From Pseudoalteromonas ostreae (GTDB taxonomy: Bacteria; Pseudomonadota; Gammaproteobacteria; Enterobacterales; Alteromonadaceae): a stretch of 59,015 bases of DNA. The first letter of the stretch is position 1, and every line of letters begins with the position of its first letter. The translations under genes were made by a program, and so were the position numbers. The notes under the pieces were generated by a model, which worked only from the letters and a program-made list of their open reading frames with translations, did no database searches and was not told the origin of the DNA. This document shows positions 28,051-38,500 of this stretch, in pieces. Location: the NCBI RefSeq assembly GCF_018069805.1, contig NZ_JAGPYN010000027.1, forward strand, positions 1 through 59,015. Reading direction: 5' to 3'.

Positions 28051-28110
28051 CACTGACTAATACAGCAATAGACGCAGCAAAAAGAAATACACACAGAAAA
28101 TAATTATTAA

Positions 28111-28142
28111 AAAGCTGAAGAGCTAACTCTTCAGCTTTTTTT
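28111..28142. terminator. Bidirectional terminator between rpoS and mutS
   Basis: A perfect 12-bp stem (28111-28122 with 28127-28138), 4-nt loop, and T-tract on the right, with A-rich sequence on the left. It can end rpoS on the plus strand and mutS on the minus strand. Confidence 0.9.
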
Positions 28143-28158
28143 GTGGTTAGCTTTGAGC

Positions 28159-30729
28159 TCAAAGCAAGGCTTTTAACTTATAAAGTAGCGCGTGTGCTTG
28201 GCGCGGACTTAAGTCATCAATATCAATATCAGCAAGCTGGGTTTCCACTTGCGATGGTTCAGCTGCAAACAATGAGGGCTGTACTGCATTAATATCAGCA
28301 GTGACTGGCTGATGATTCTCCAGCATTTTAAGCTTTTGTTTTGCCTGCTTTATAACTGCTTTTGGCACCCCAGCTAAGGCCGCTACTTGCAAGCCAAAAC
28401 TTTTACTTGCGGCACCATCAAGCACTGTATGCATAAAGGCAATAGTGTCGTTATGCTCTATTGCATCTAAATGAACATTTACCAATCCAGCTTGCTGCTC
28501 GGCTAGTTCGGTAAGTTCAAAATAATGGGTTGCGAATAAAGTTTTAGCGGATATTTTTGATGCTAAATGATCGGCTGTCGCATAAGCCAGTGATAGACCA
28601 TCGTAGGTACTCGTCCCTCGGCCAATTTCATCCATTAACACCAGTGACTGCGCGGTAGCATTGTTTAAAATGGTGGCTGTTTCGGTCATTTCGACCATGA
28701 AGGTTGAGCGACCTGATGCTAAGTCATCACTGGCGCCAATACGTGTAAATATACGGTCGATATTACCAATTTTAGCGCTGTCTGCTGGCACAAAGCTACC
28801 AATGTGTGCCATTAACACAATCAGTGCAGTTTGGCGCATATAGGTTGATTTACCGCCCATATTTGGCCCTGTGATGATCAGCATTTTACGCTGAGCATTA
28901 AGTTCTACCGGGTTGGCGATGAATGGGTCTTTCATGACTTGTTCAACAACTGGGTGGCGGCCTTGCTTGATGCTAATATTGTCATTATCGCACAGTTCAG
29001 GTTTAGCATAATTAAGCGCAATAGCTCGCTCAGCTAAGTTATTTAGCACATCTAAATCTGCCAGTGCTGCCGCCATTATTTGTAGCTGTTCAATGTGCGG
29101 GGCAATAAATTCAAACAGTTGTTCGTAAAGTTGCTTTTCAAGCGCCAGAGCTTTTGATTGGCTACCTAACACTTTATCTTCATGCTCTTTAAGCTCTGGA
29201 ATTATATAACGTTCGTTATTTTTAAGCGTTTGGCGACGAATATAATCAGCAGGCACTAAATGTGCGTTGGCACGACTTACTTCAATAAAAAAGCCATGCA
29301 CACGGTTATAACCGATTTTAAGGGTGCTAATACCGGTGCGTTCACGCTCGCGCTGTTCGAGTTGTTCAAGAATGTCGGTAGCGCCTTGGCTGAGTGAACG
29401 CCATTCATCGAGTTCACTGTTGTAACCCGGTGCAATTACGCCACCATCACGAATAAGTACCGGTGGGTTTTCAATCACTGCTTGCTCAAGTAATTGCTGT
29501 AAATCAGGTAATTCAGGAGATTGCGCGATGATCTGACTAATGCGAGGATCGCTGGCATCAGTTAATAGCTCGTGCAGTGGAGCTAGGGCTTGCAGTGCGC
29601 TGCGCAGACGGGTTAAATCGCGCGGACGAGCGGTCCACAATGCTAAACGAGCAATAACACGCTCAATATCACCTATTTGTTTTAACGACTCATGTAGCTC
29701 ACCACACAGCTGTACATCGATAATAGCACTTATCGCATTAAGGCGAGCGTTAAGCTCAGGTTTAGAACGTATTGGTGTATGAATACGACGCTTTAATAGT
29801 CGTGAACCCATCGCGGTTGCTGTTTTATCAAGTACTTGCGCTAAGGTGTTTTCAAAGCCACCAGAGAGGTTAACGGTCAACTCTAAATTTTTACGGGTAG
29901 CAGCATCTAAGATTACGGCATGTTCGTTATGTTCTAATGTGATGGCGCGAATATGGGGTAGAGCAATACGCTGCGTGTCTTTCACATATTGCATAAGGCA
30001 ACCGGCAGCAACTAATGCAGCAGTTGCTTTATCAACCCCAAAACCGACTAAATCTTTGGTGCCAAACTGCTCGCATAATAAATGTTGTGCAGTGTCTAAG
30101 TCAAACTCCCATTCAGGGCGACGGCGAATACCTTTAATATGTTCAATCAAATGAAAGTTGGCAAAGTCTTCGCTATAGAGTAACTCTGCTGGTGCTAAGC
30201 GTTGTAAAGTTGAACTAAATGCTTCTTTAGTATTTACTTCAACAATATTAAAACGGCCTGAGTTAATATCTAAGTAAGCAATGCCATACACGCCTTTTTT
30301 ACTTTGCCAAACGCTGGTCAGTAAATTATCTTGGCGCTCTTGTAATAGTGCTTCATCAGAAATGGTGCCAGGGGTAACAATGCGTACAACTTTGCGCTCA
30401 ACAGGTCCTTTGCTGGTTGCAGGGTCGCCCACCTGTTCACAAATAGCGACGGATTCACCCATTTGTACCAAACGAGCTAAATAGTTCTCTACCGCATGAT
30501 AAGGGACGCCTGCCATAGGAATAGGATCGCCGCCGGCTTTACCACGGTGAGTTTGTGAAATATCAAGCAGTTGTGCTGCACGTTTTGCATCATCAAAAAA
30601 TAGCTCGTAAAAATCGCCCATGCGATAAAACAGTAAAATATCACGATGCTCAGATTTTATTTTTAGATACTGCTGCATCATCGGAGTTTGTTGACTTATA
30701 TTGTGCGGTGCATAAAGATCGAACGACAT
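28159..30729 (-). CDS. mutS: DNA mismatch repair protein MutS
   Basis: An 856-residue ATPase that binds mismatches and recruits MutL. I use ATG 30729 (a TTG lies 12 bp upstream in frame). The mismatch-binding Phe-x-Glu region is [19 protein letters not shown] near residue 35. The ATPase has Walker [14 protein letters not shown] near 610, [12 protein letters not shown] and Walker [18 protein letters not shown]-terminal beta-clamp or tetramer segment follows. Start codons of mutS and divergent pncC are only 21 bp apart. Confidence 0.97.
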   Translation of the reverse strand: MSFDLYAPHNISQQTPMMQQYLKIKSEHRDILLFYRMGDFYELFFDDAKRAAQLLDISQTHRGKAGGDPIPMAGVPYHAVENYLARLVQMGESVAICEQVGDPATSKGPVERKVVRIVTPGTISDEALLQERQDNLLTSVWQSKKGVYGIAYLDINSGRFNIVEVNTKEAFSSTLQRLAPAELLYSEDFANFHLIEHIKGIRRRPEWEFDLDTAQHLLCEQFGTKDLVGFGVDKATAALVAAGCLMQYVKDTQRIALPHIRAITLEHNEHAVILDAATRKNLELTVNLSGGFENTLAQVLDKTATAMGSRLLKRRIHTPIRSKPELNARLNAISAIIDVQLCGELHESLKQIGDIERVIARLALWTARPRDLTRLRSALQALAPLHELLTDASDPRISQIIAQSPELPDLQQLLEQAVIENPPVLIRDGGVIAPGYNSELDEWRSLSQGATDILEQLEQRERERTGISTLKIGYNRVHGFFIEVSRANAHLVPADYIRRQTLKNNERYIIPELKEHEDKVLGSQSKALALEKQLYEQLFEFIAPHIEQLQIMAAALADLDVLNNLAERAIALNYAKPELCDNDNISIKQGRHPVVEQVMKDPFIANPVELNAQRKMLIITGPNMGGKSTYMRQTALIVLMAHIGSFVPADSAKIGNIDRIFTRIGASDDLASGRSTFMVEMTETATILNNATAQSLVLMDEIGRGTSTYDGLSLAYATADHLASKISAKTLFATHYFELTELAEQQAGLVNVHLDAIEHNDTIAFMHTVLDGAASKSFGLQVAALAGVPKAVIKQAKQKLKMLENHQPVTADINAVQPSLFAAEPSQVETQLADIDIDDLSPRQAHALLYKLKALL

Positions 30730-30750
30730 GTATTTACCCAAAGGCTGAAT

Positions 30751-31239
30751 ATGGAATTACATCAAGAGATTAAAACACTTGCTGCGCAGTTAGGCGCTAT
30801 TTTAACGGATAAACGCTTATGGATCACTAGTGCTGAATCATGTACTGGTGGTGGAGTGAGTTATGCGTTAACAGATACCCCTGGCAGCTCGGCTTATATT
30901 GACCGTGCATTTGTAACATACAGTAATCAAGCTAAGCAGGATTTACTAGGGGTTACAGAGCAAACCTTAACTTTATACGGCGCAGTGAGTGAGCAAACTG
31001 TTTTGCAAATGGCCGCGGGTGCGTGTAAGGCCGCAGGGGCCGATATTTCGGTTGCGGTATCGGGTATTGCAGGTCCAGGTGGTGGCAGTACAGAAAAACC
31101 AGTAGGTTTAGTATGGTTTTGTATTCAAATTGGCGAGAAACAGTATCCGAGCCAACAGATATTCGCAGGCGATAGAGCGCAAGTTAGGTTGCAAGCTATT
31201 GTTTACTCATTAAAAACCATTATAGAAAAGATAAATTAA
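30751..31239 (+). CDS. pncC: Nicotinamide-nucleotide amidase (CinA C-terminal domain type)
   Basis: A 162-residue stand-alone CinA-C domain. It hydrolyses nicotinamide mononucleotide to the nicotinic acid form in NAD recycling. I use ATG 30751 behind aagg; a longer reading would run into mutS. Motifs: [17 protein letters not shown] near residue 28, [24 protein letters not shown] and [17 protein letters not shown]. The mutS / pncC-recA neighbourhood is conserved in gammaproteobacteria. Confidence 0.95.
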   Translation: MELHQEIKTLAAQLGAILTDKRLWITSAESCTGGGVSYALTDTPGSSAYIDRAFVTYSNQAKQDLLGVTEQTLTLYGAVSEQTVLQMAAGACKAAGADISVAVSGIAGPGGGSTEKPVGLVWFCIQIGEKQYPSQQIFAGDRAQVRLQAIVYSLKTIIEKIN

Positions 31240-31249
31240 TAAAATTAGC

Positions 31250-31277
31250 TTGATACTGTGATTTCATACAGTATACT
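31250..31277 (+). promoter_or_regulatory. recA promoter with overlapping LexA (SOS) box
   Basis: The SOS box spans 31254-31273: CTGT (31256-31259), 8 nt, ACAG (31268-31271), with flanking TA on both sides. It matches the E. coli LexA consensus. It overlaps a strong promoter, TTGATA at 31250-31255 and TATACT at 31272-31277 with 16 bp between. LexA binding would block RNA polymerase until DNA damage. The recA start is 30 bp downstream. Confidence 0.93.
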
Positions 31278-31307
31278 TGTCTGCATTAGCCGGATTTGGA
31301 GAGTAAA

Positions 31308-32354
31308 ATGAACGATAACAAACAAAAAGCGTTGGACGCTGCTTTATCTCAAATTGAACGTCAATTTGGTAAAGGCTCAATCATGAAATTGGGTGACAAT
31401 AAAGCGTTAGATATTGATGCTATATCAACAGGCTCTCTGGGCATTGATATCGCTTTAGGCATAGGTGGTTTACCTATGGGACGTATTGTTGAAATATATG
31501 GTCCTGAATCATCAGGTAAAACTACGCTAACTTTACAAGTTATCGCTGAAGCACAAAAAGAAGGTAAAACTTGTGCATTCGTTGATGCTGAGCATGCACT
31601 TGATCCAATTTATGCCCAAAAATTGGGTGTAAATATTGATGAGTTATTAGTTTCACAACCTGATACAGGTGAACAAGCACTTGAAATTTGCGACATGTTA
31701 GTTCGCTCAAGCGCGGTTGACGTGGTTGTTGTCGATTCGGTTGCTGCACTTACACCGAAAGCTGAAATTGAAGGCGACATGGGTGATTCACACATGGGCC
31801 TACAAGCACGTTTAATGTCACAAGCATTACGTAAGCTAACCGGTAATATCAAACGTTCAAACACTTTATGTATTTTCATTAACCAAATCCGTATGAAAAT
31901 TGGTGTTATGTTTGGTAACCCAGAAACCACTACTGGTGGTAACGCACTTAAATTTTACGCGTCAGTACGTTTAGATATTCGTCGTATCGGTTCTGTTAAA
32001 GAGGGCGACGAAGTGGTGGGTAACGAAACCCGCGTTAAAGTGGTGAAAAACAAAGTGGCTCCGCCGTTTAAACAAGCTGAATTTATTATCATGTATGGTG
32101 AAGGCATCTCTAAACATGGTGAGCTGATTGACTTAGGTGTTAAGCATAAGATTGTTGAAAAAGCGGGGGCTTGGTATAGCTACAATGGCAGTAAAGTTGG
32201 CCAGGGTAAGTCTAATTCAATAAAGTTCTTAAAAGAGAACCCTGAAATTTCAGATGAGATCGAAGGCAAGTTACGTGATATGTTGTTATTAAAAACGACA
32301 ATCAAGCCAGATGATATTGAAGATGCTTTACTAGCTGATGATGCTGAGCTTTAA
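31308..32354 (+). CDS. recA: Recombinase RecA
   Basis: A 348-residue recombinase and LexA coprotease. ATG 31308 follows a ggagag ribosome site. Walker A is [10 protein letters not shown] near residue 66; Walker B is [10 protein letters not shown] near 140; loop L1 [19 protein letters not shown] and L2 ([26 protein letters not shown], about 193-218) are typical. The C-terminus is acidic ([14 protein letters not shown]). Controlled by the SOS box upstream and ended by the terminator at 32395. Confidence 0.99.
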   Translation: MNDNKQKALDAALSQIERQFGKGSIMKLGDNKALDIDAISTGSLGIDIALGIGGLPMGRIVEIYGPESSGKTTLTLQVIAEAQKEGKTCAFVDAEHALDPIYAQKLGVNIDELLVSQPDTGEQALEICDMLVRSSAVDVVVVDSVAALTPKAEIEGDMGDSHMGLQARLMSQALRKLTGNIKRSNTLCIFINQIRMKIGVMFGNPETTTGGNALKFYASVRLDIRRIGSVKEGDEVVGNETRVKVVKNKVAPPFKQAEFIIMYGEGISKHGELIDLGVKHKIVEKAGAWYSYNGSKVGQGKSNSIKFLKENPEISDEIEGKLRDMLLLKTTIKPDDIEDALLADDAEL

Positions 32355-32394
32355 AAGTATTGAATAAGCGCGATTTGACCCGCACTTAACATTA

Positions 32395-32426
32395 AAAAAG
32401 CCGCTAAATAATATTTAGCGGCTTTT
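32395..32426 (+). terminator. Intrinsic terminator of recA
   Basis: Near-perfect palindrome of about 11 bp per arm (GCCGCTAAATA at 32400-32410 and its complement to 32422) flanked by A- and T-runs, 40 bp after the recA stop. Confidence 0.9.
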
Positions 32427-32429
32427 ATG

Positions 32430-32668
32430 TTTGCTCAACGAAACCTGTTTCGGTGGTATTGGTGGATCAGCGTGCAAAATAGCGCAACACTTAGTCATCC
32501 TATGCTGTGTTTGGGGGGAACAGGGAGCCTGTTTTTGTGCATGGGGAAGCCTGACACTTAAATTTGGTGTAATACTGATGGAATAGAATAAAACAGGAGC
32601 CGTATACGAAGCCCGCATGTACGATTATGTGAAAAAGGAGGGGAAAAGCCTCACCCTACTCGATAGTT
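32430..32668 (+). mobile_element. Decayed 3' end of a group II intron
   Basis: No ORF of note lies here. At 32597 begins a domain-V-like sequence, GAGCCGTATACGAAGCCCGC, followed by a partner arm ATGTACGATT (32617-32626). It retains the AGC catalytic triad near its 5' end, but the 3' arm has changes that weaken pairing. A domain-VI-like hairpin (GGAGGGG with CCTCACCC) and the typical 3' end CCTACTCGAT (32655-32664) follow. Upstream, 32560-32596 (TGGTGTAATACTGATGG, GAATAGAATAAAACAGGAG) resembles the stretch that precedes domain V in bacterial introns. No reverse transcriptase is present. The left boundary is a guess placed just after the recA terminator. Confidence 0.6.
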
Positions 32669-32723
32669 TTCACTAGTCAGCTTTCACCTTTTCCTTACTT
32701 TACTTTAGAAGTATAGCCGTCCA

Positions 32724-32752
32724 TTGACTTTTGTGCTTAAAATAATCACAAT
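32724..32752 (+). promoter_or_regulatory. Candidate promoter of the btuB riboswitch transcript
   Basis: TTGACT at 32724-32729 and CACAAT at 32747-32752, 17 bp apart. The riboswitch begins shortly downstream. The -10 box is only a partial match. Confidence 0.5.
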
Positions 32753-32764
32753 AGCGGCTTATTT

Positions 32765-32940
32765 TCAAGGTGCTTGTGGTTACTTTTCAAGGTTGTTGAT
32801 TAAGTAAAGCAAGATAATCGGGAAGTTGGTGGCGTTTATAGGATATAAACGAAGTCCAACACTGCCCCCGCAACGGTGATACATATTTTTAGCTAAATTT
32901 ATTAGCGAGTTATGTTAAGTCCGGAGACCGGCCTTGAAGT
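32765..32940 (+). ncRNA. Cobalamin riboswitch upstream of btuB
   Basis: The conserved core elements of the Cobalamin family appear in order: the GGTGCTTGTGG segment (32769-32779), GGGAAGTTGGTGG (32820-32832) with its CCAACACTG partner (32857-32865), CCCCGCAACGGTGA (32866-32879), and the B12 box with AGTCCGGAGACCGGCC (32918-32933). It ends about 45-50 bp before the btuB start, so it can mask the ribosome site. In this family, binding of adenosylcobalamin shuts down expression of the B12 transporter. Confidence 0.93.
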
Positions 32941-32984
32941 CAATTTACTATCACTTGTGCGGTGGGCGCGGGTCAGGGGATATC

Positions 32985-34832
32985 ATGTTAAACAAATCTA
33001 CTCTAGGCGTAGCAATTGCCGCTGCGTTGTCTTTTTCTGTGTCTGCAGAGCAATCAATTGAACGCCTGACGGTAACCGCTAATAAATTTGAGCAATCAAT
33101 TACTGATGTACTTGCCAGTGTAACTGTTATTGAGCGCAGTGATATTGAAAAAAATAACTATCGAGACTTACCATCAATACTAAGCAACATTGCAGGTGTT
33201 GATATTGTACGCAACGGTGGCTTTGGTCAAAAGGCTGATGTATTTGTTCGTGGCGCTACGGCAAAGTATACCTTGGTGCTAGTTGATGGTGTGCGTGTCA
33301 GTGATGCAAGTTCTGGTAGCGTATCATTAACCAATATACCGGTTAACAGCATTGAGCGAGTTGAGATTGTAAAAGGTGCAAGGGCTGCAATTTATGGTTC
33401 TGATGCTGTCGCTGGTGTTATCAATATAATTACTCGTCAAGCAACTAATAATACACTATCTGCTACGTTGGGTACTGATAGCTATGAAAACTACCAGTTA
33501 GCAGGTGGGATTGTAAAAGATGCCGTTACCTTTAACTATAACTTAGGCTATGAAAATACTGACGGCTATGATGTAACAGGTAAAGATCCATCGCTAGCAG
33601 TAACAAAAGATCATGATGACGACGGTTATACCAATAAAAATATTGGTTTTAACTTAGCATATAAAACTGAAAATTCCGGTGTATTTAGTTTGCTAAGCCA
33701 GTATAGCGAAGGCCAAGGTGAGTATGATAACGCTTCTAGTAATGACGCATATGACTTTGAAAACTACACCGCTAAATTAGGCTGGGAAAAAAGCTCTGAG
33801 ATTTATACACAAAGTACCTCTGTGAGTATTTCTCAAGAAGAAAATATTCAAACAGGTACCGATGAGCAGCAGGTTTACAGTACAGAGCGGGTTGAATTTG
33901 AATACAGTGGTTTATATACACTAACTAATACGGTTGATATTACCGGTGGTGTTAATTTTTTAAATGAAGACTTGTCAGGCTCTTCGGCGAAATCATCTGA
34001 AGAACAGCGTGATAACACAGCACTATTCGTTGGCGTATTTTATGATGATGATACTTGGTTAGGAAATGCAGTAGTAAGAACCGATGATTATGACTTTCAT
34101 GGTCGTGCAAATACTTACACAACAGGTTTAGGCTATCGAGCAAATAAATACGTAACGCTACGGTTAAGTCATGGTACAGCCTTTAGAGCACCATCATTGA
34201 TCAATGCATTTGTCACTGATAGCCAATGGTATGCCCCTAATAGTGATATTAAACCGGAAGAGTCAGTTAATAATGAATTTGGCGTTACTATAGATACGCA
34301 ATGGGGTCGTTATGATATTGCCATTTTTGACAACAAGATCGATAACTTAATTACTAACGAATATGATGCAGACACAGGTAAATGGGTAGCAACTAATATT
34401 GATAAAGTGTCTATGCAGGGGATTGAATTATCAGCCGAGTTTGAAGGGTTTGGCTTTCAACATAATGTTAATTTGAGCTTATTAGATGCCAAAGATGAAA
34501 CAACCAATACTGATTTACCGCGCAGACCCTCTGAAATGTTCAATTATACGCTTGGCAAAAGCTGGGGCGATTTTGATGCCAACTTAGTAATGCAATATCG
34601 TTCCTCGCGCCCATCAATCGCTTATTATGATACTGAATTAGCCGCTTACACAGTATTTAATTTATCAGCTAATTATCAAGTGATCGATGACCTCTCATTC
34701 CAAGCTCGCATCGAGAATATTACAGATAAAGACTACTTTACGGCAGGTACTGGGGTTACCGCTAATGGTGAATTACTTGGTTACAATGCAGCAGGACGAC
34801 AGTTCTTTGTTGGCGCAAGCTACCTGTTCTGA
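32985..34832 (+). CDS. btuB: TonB-dependent vitamin B12 outer-membrane receptor
   Basis: A 615-residue outer-membrane barrel. ATG 32985 follows a caggggat ribosome site and begins a signal peptide (LGVAIAAALSFSVSAEQ). A TonB-box-like ERLTVTANKFEQ is next, then the plug domain (residues about 40-150, ending GSDAVAGVINIITRQ) and a 22-strand-type barrel ending in aromatic ASYLF. A cobalamin riboswitch directly upstream makes cobalamin the likely substrate. A terminator follows at 34851. Confidence 0.92.
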   Translation: MLNKSTLGVAIAAALSFSVSAEQSIERLTVTANKFEQSITDVLASVTVIERSDIEKNNYRDLPSILSNIAGVDIVRNGGFGQKADVFVRGATAKYTLVLVDGVRVSDASSGSVSLTNIPVNSIERVEIVKGARAAIYGSDAVAGVINIITRQATNNTLSATLGTDSYENYQLAGGIVKDAVTFNYNLGYENTDGYDVTGKDPSLAVTKDHDDDGYTNKNIGFNLAYKTENSGVFSLLSQYSEGQGEYDNASSNDAYDFENYTAKLGWEKSSEIYTQSTSVSISQEENIQTGTDEQQVYSTERVEFEYSGLYTLTNTVDITGGVNFLNEDLSGSSAKSSEEQRDNTALFVGVFYDDDTWLGNAVVRTDDYDFHGRANTYTTGLGYRANKYVTLRLSHGTAFRAPSLINAFVTDSQWYAPNSDIKPEESVNNEFGVTIDTQWGRYDIAIFDNKIDNLITNEYDADTGKWVATNIDKVSMQGIELSAEFEGFGFQHNVNLSLLDAKDETTNTDLPRRPSEMFNYTLGKSWGDFDANLVMQYRSSRPSIAYYDTELAAYTVFNLSANYQVIDDLSFQARIENITDKDYFTAGTGVTANGELLGYNAAGRQFFVGASYLF

Positions 34833-34850
34833 TCTCGTTCTAGCTTAAAT

Positions 34851-34886
34851 AAAAAAGCCCGACACCTTTGCGTGTCGGGCTTTTTT
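34851..34886. terminator. Bidirectional terminator between btuB and msrA
   Basis: Stem GCCCGACAC / GTGTCGGGC with a 6-nt loop, flanked by six A and six T. It serves btuB on the plus strand and msrA on the minus strand. Confidence 0.92.
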
Positions 34887-34920
34887 ATATTTAGATGAAA
34901 ATGCTTATTTAGCACTTTGC

Positions 34921-35457
34921 TTAGTTTACTAAAAACTGTTTATAGTCTTTCTCAAACTTTTGCAGCTTAGGTGCAATCAATAAACTGCAATAGCGTTGAT
35001 CAGGGTTTTCGTTGTAATAGTCTTGATGATACTGCTCTGCTGGGTAATATGTGGTTGCAGGGCTTACTTCGGTGACAATGCCTTCGCGTATTTGGCTTTG
35101 TAATTTTGCAATATATTGATTAGTTTGCGCTTGCTGCTCTGCACTGTGATAGTAAACAACACTGCGGTACTGTGTGCCTACATCATTGCCTTGGCGATTC
35201 AGCTGTGTAGCGTCGTGCAAAGTAAAAAACATTGCCAACAAGGTCTCAAAACTTATCTGTTTGCTATCAAATTCGATATTAACGACTTCAGCATGGCCTG
35301 TAAGCCCCGTACATATTTGTTTATAGGTTGGATCCGTTGTTTCGCCACCAGTGTAACCAGAGCTTACTTGTAAAACGCCTTTTATGCGTCTAAATGCTGC
35401 ATCGATACACCAAAAACAGCCGCCACCAAAGGTTGCAGTTTGAATGTCTGTACTCAT
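34921..35457 (-). CDS. msrA: Peptide methionine sulfoxide reductase MsrA
   Basis: A 178-residue enzyme reducing methionine-S-sulfoxide in oxidised proteins. The catalytic Cys is in GGGCFWCIDAAF near residue 15. SGYTGGETTDPTYKQICTGLTGHAEVV (about 33-59), FFTLHDATQLNRQGNDVGTQYRS and YHQDYYNENP are family hallmarks. Resolving residues near the C-terminus are less clear. It stands alone on the minus strand. Confidence 0.95.
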   Translation of the reverse strand: MSTDIQTATFGGGCFWCIDAAFRRIKGVLQVSSGYTGGETTDPTYKQICTGLTGHAEVVNIEFDSKQISFETLLAMFFTLHDATQLNRQGNDVGTQYRSVVYYHSAEQQAQTNQYIAKLQSQIREGIVTEVSPATTYYPAEQYHQDYYNENPDQRYCSLLIAPKLQKFEKDYKQFLVN

Positions 35458-35560
35458 ATATGTACTCCTAAAAACGTTAAGTTACGCAGATGTTCTAGCC
35501 TAGCAGAAGAACGACAAAGACGGTGTTTTATTTCATGAGTTAGAGCGAGGAAAGAGTAGA

Positions 35561-35587
35561 AGCGTTGCTGCACGGTGCAGCAACGCT
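35561..35587 (-). terminator. Hairpin downstream of the RND pump gene
   Basis: Perfect inverted repeat with 13-bp arms (AGCGTTGCTGCAC and its complement) and a 1-nt centre, 10 bp beyond the pump stop codon on the minus strand. The T-run that follows is poor, so termination is likely but not certain. Confidence 0.5.
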
Positions 35588-35596
35588 ATAAGTCAG

Positions 35597-38500
35597 TTAA
35601 AGCTCTTTTAGCGGTCTTTCAGCTTCTTGTTGGTTGAGCTTTTGTTGTAAAAACTCAGGAGACTGAGTATTGCGAGCCAGCGCATAGTACGCCGCAGGAA
35701 CAACAAATAGCGTAAGTATGGTTGCTACAATAACGCCAGTAAACACCACTACACCAATTACCATACGGCTTTCTGCACCAGGGCCTGAGGCTAGCACTAA
35801 TGGCACCGCACTCATTACCGTAGTCAAAGAGGTCATAATAATTGGTCGCAATCTTTGGGTTGCTGCTTGTAAAATAGCTTCACTAAACTCTACGCCTTTA
35901 TCGCGCAATTGATTGGTAAATTCGACAATCAATATACCGTTTTTAGCACTAAGGCCAATCAGCATTACAATGCCTATTTGGCTATAAATATTTATGGTTA
36001 GTCCTGTAGCCCATAAACCAAACATTGCGCCCATCATACCAAGTGGCACAGTGAGCATGATCACAAAGGGGTGCATAAAACTTTCAAATTGCGCCGCTAG
36101 CACTAAGAAAGTAACGGTAAGCGCCAAAATAAACACGTAGGTCATTGCCGAAGCGCCTTCGTAGAATAATTGTGATTCACCTTTATAATCAATGGCGCCA
36201 TCAATATCGTTTTCTTCCATTGCCACTTTATTTAAAAAGTTAAGCGCTTCTTCAAGGGTGTAACCATCGGCGAGGTTAGCGCTCAAAGTAATAGCACGCA
36301 TTCGGTTGTAACGATTTAGCCTTGATGCAGTGGCTTCTTCTTTTAAGCTAATTAAGCTATCAAGGGGAACTAGTTCATCACTGCGTGATTTTAAGTAAAT
36401 ATTTGATATATCAGTAGGATCAGCAAAGTCAGCTTTGGTGCCCTTTAATATCACATCGTATTCTTCACCACGGTCAATAAAGGTGGTAACACGGCGTTGC
36501 CCTAACATGGTTTCAAGGGTGCGGCCAACATCCGAAACTGAAATCCCTAAATCCGCCGCTTTGTTTTTATCAATACTGATCAAAAATTGCGGAAAGGTTT
36601 CTTTGTAGTCATGGTCAATACGTACCAGCCCTGGATTTTTCTCTGCACGTTCAATGATCCGGTCTCGCCAATCAGCTAATTGTGCATAATCATTTCCTTG
36701 CAGGACAAACTCAATGGGCCGTGATGAGCCACCGCCACCAATACCACGACGCATAATAGCAAAAGCGCGCACATCGGTGACTTCAGTCATTTTTGCGCTG
36801 ATCTCATCCATTACTTGCCAAGTTGAACGTTTACGTTCATCCCAGTCTGCCATACCAACAATTGCCACACCACCGCTGCCACCCCAGCCAGGTACGCGTA
36901 CCAGCACTCGACTTAGTTCGCCCGCTTCGGAATAAGGCATTAAACGTTCTTCAATTTTTGCCATGTTAGCGGCGTTATTTTCATAACTTGCCCCTTCAGG
37001 GCCACTCATCATGATAAAGAAAGTACCACGGTCTTCTTTTGGCGTAAGTTCTGAAGGAATTTGTTGGAACAATAAATAACTAACAAAACCAGCCAGCAGT
37101 AAGGTGATCGTTAAACCACCAGAACGGGTTATATTTGAGCGTAATGTATTTTTATAGCTTTGTTCAATCTTGTCAAAAATACGATCCATCCATTGGCTGA
37201 ATTTACTCTCTTTTGAGGAGGGCTTAAGGATTAATGAACACAACGCTGGCGAGAGTGTTAATGCGGTAATGCTTGAGAAGAATACCGCAGCGCTGACGGC
37301 CATCGCAAACTCGGTAAATAATGCGCCGATACGGCCATCCATAAATACCAAGGGCACGAACACCGAGATCAGCACTAAGGTGGTGGCAATAATTGCAAAG
37401 CCAACCTCTCGGGCGCCACGATAAGCGGCTAGTAGGGCAGGTTCGCCTAGCTCGATACGCCGGTGAATGTTTTCTAGCATTACAATCGCGTCATCAACAA
37501 CCAAGCCAATTGCTAGTACCAGCGCCAGTAGTGTCAATAAGTTAATTGAATAACCCATCGCCAGTAAGAACATAAAGCTACCAACTAACGCCACTGGGAC
37601 TGTTACCGCTGGGATCAAGGTAGCGCGAATGTTCCCTAAAAATAAGAAGATAATTAATACCACCAAAGCCATTGAAATAGCCAAGGTACTGTAAACCTCG
37701 TTAATCGATTCTTTAATAAATATTGACGAGTCATAGCTGTCTTGAATAGTGGTGCCTTCTGGCAGATTACGTTTGATTTTTTCAAGTTCAGCACGGGCAT
37801 TATCGACCACAGTAAGTGTATTGGCCTTAGCTTGTTTAACAATACCAAGGCCAACCATGTTGCGGCCATTACCACGGAATAAGCTTTCATCGTCAGCGGC
37901 TTCTAAGTTTACATCAGCAACTTCACCAAGACGAACTAAGTAACCATCGTCACCACGTTTAATTACCAAGTTTTTAAAGTCACGCTGCTCTTTATAACTA
38001 CGCGCTGTTCGTACTGTAAAATCACGGTCGATAGATTCAATTTCACCAGCTGGTAGCTCAACATTTTCAGTTCGTAGGGTGTTTTCTATGTCGCTACTGG
38101 TTATGCCACGAGCAGCCATTGCTTGGCGGTTGAGCCAAATTTTCATGGCATATTTACGTTCACCACCAACACGCACATTGGAAACACCATCTACCACAGC
38201 TAAACGGTCGACAATAAAGCGCTGTGCATAATCAGATAGTTGCAATGAATCCATGGTGTCACTATTGAGTAAAAACCATGCAATAGGGCTTTCATCACTG
38301 TTAGATTTAGATACTTCTGGCGGGCGTACTTGCTCGGGTAGACTATCAAGTGCGCGTGCTACACGTTCACGGACATCGTTTGATGCGGCATCAATATCAC
38401 GGCTGATATTAAATTCAATGGTAATATTTGAGCGACCATTTCTACTTGATGAATTAATGCTTTTAATGCCTTCAATACCGGAAATACGGTTTTCCAGCAC

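Noticed and set aside
32415..32618. A 67-codon minus-strand frame in the recA-btuB gap
   Set aside because: It covers the recA terminator and the group II intron remnant, and its translation resembles no protein.
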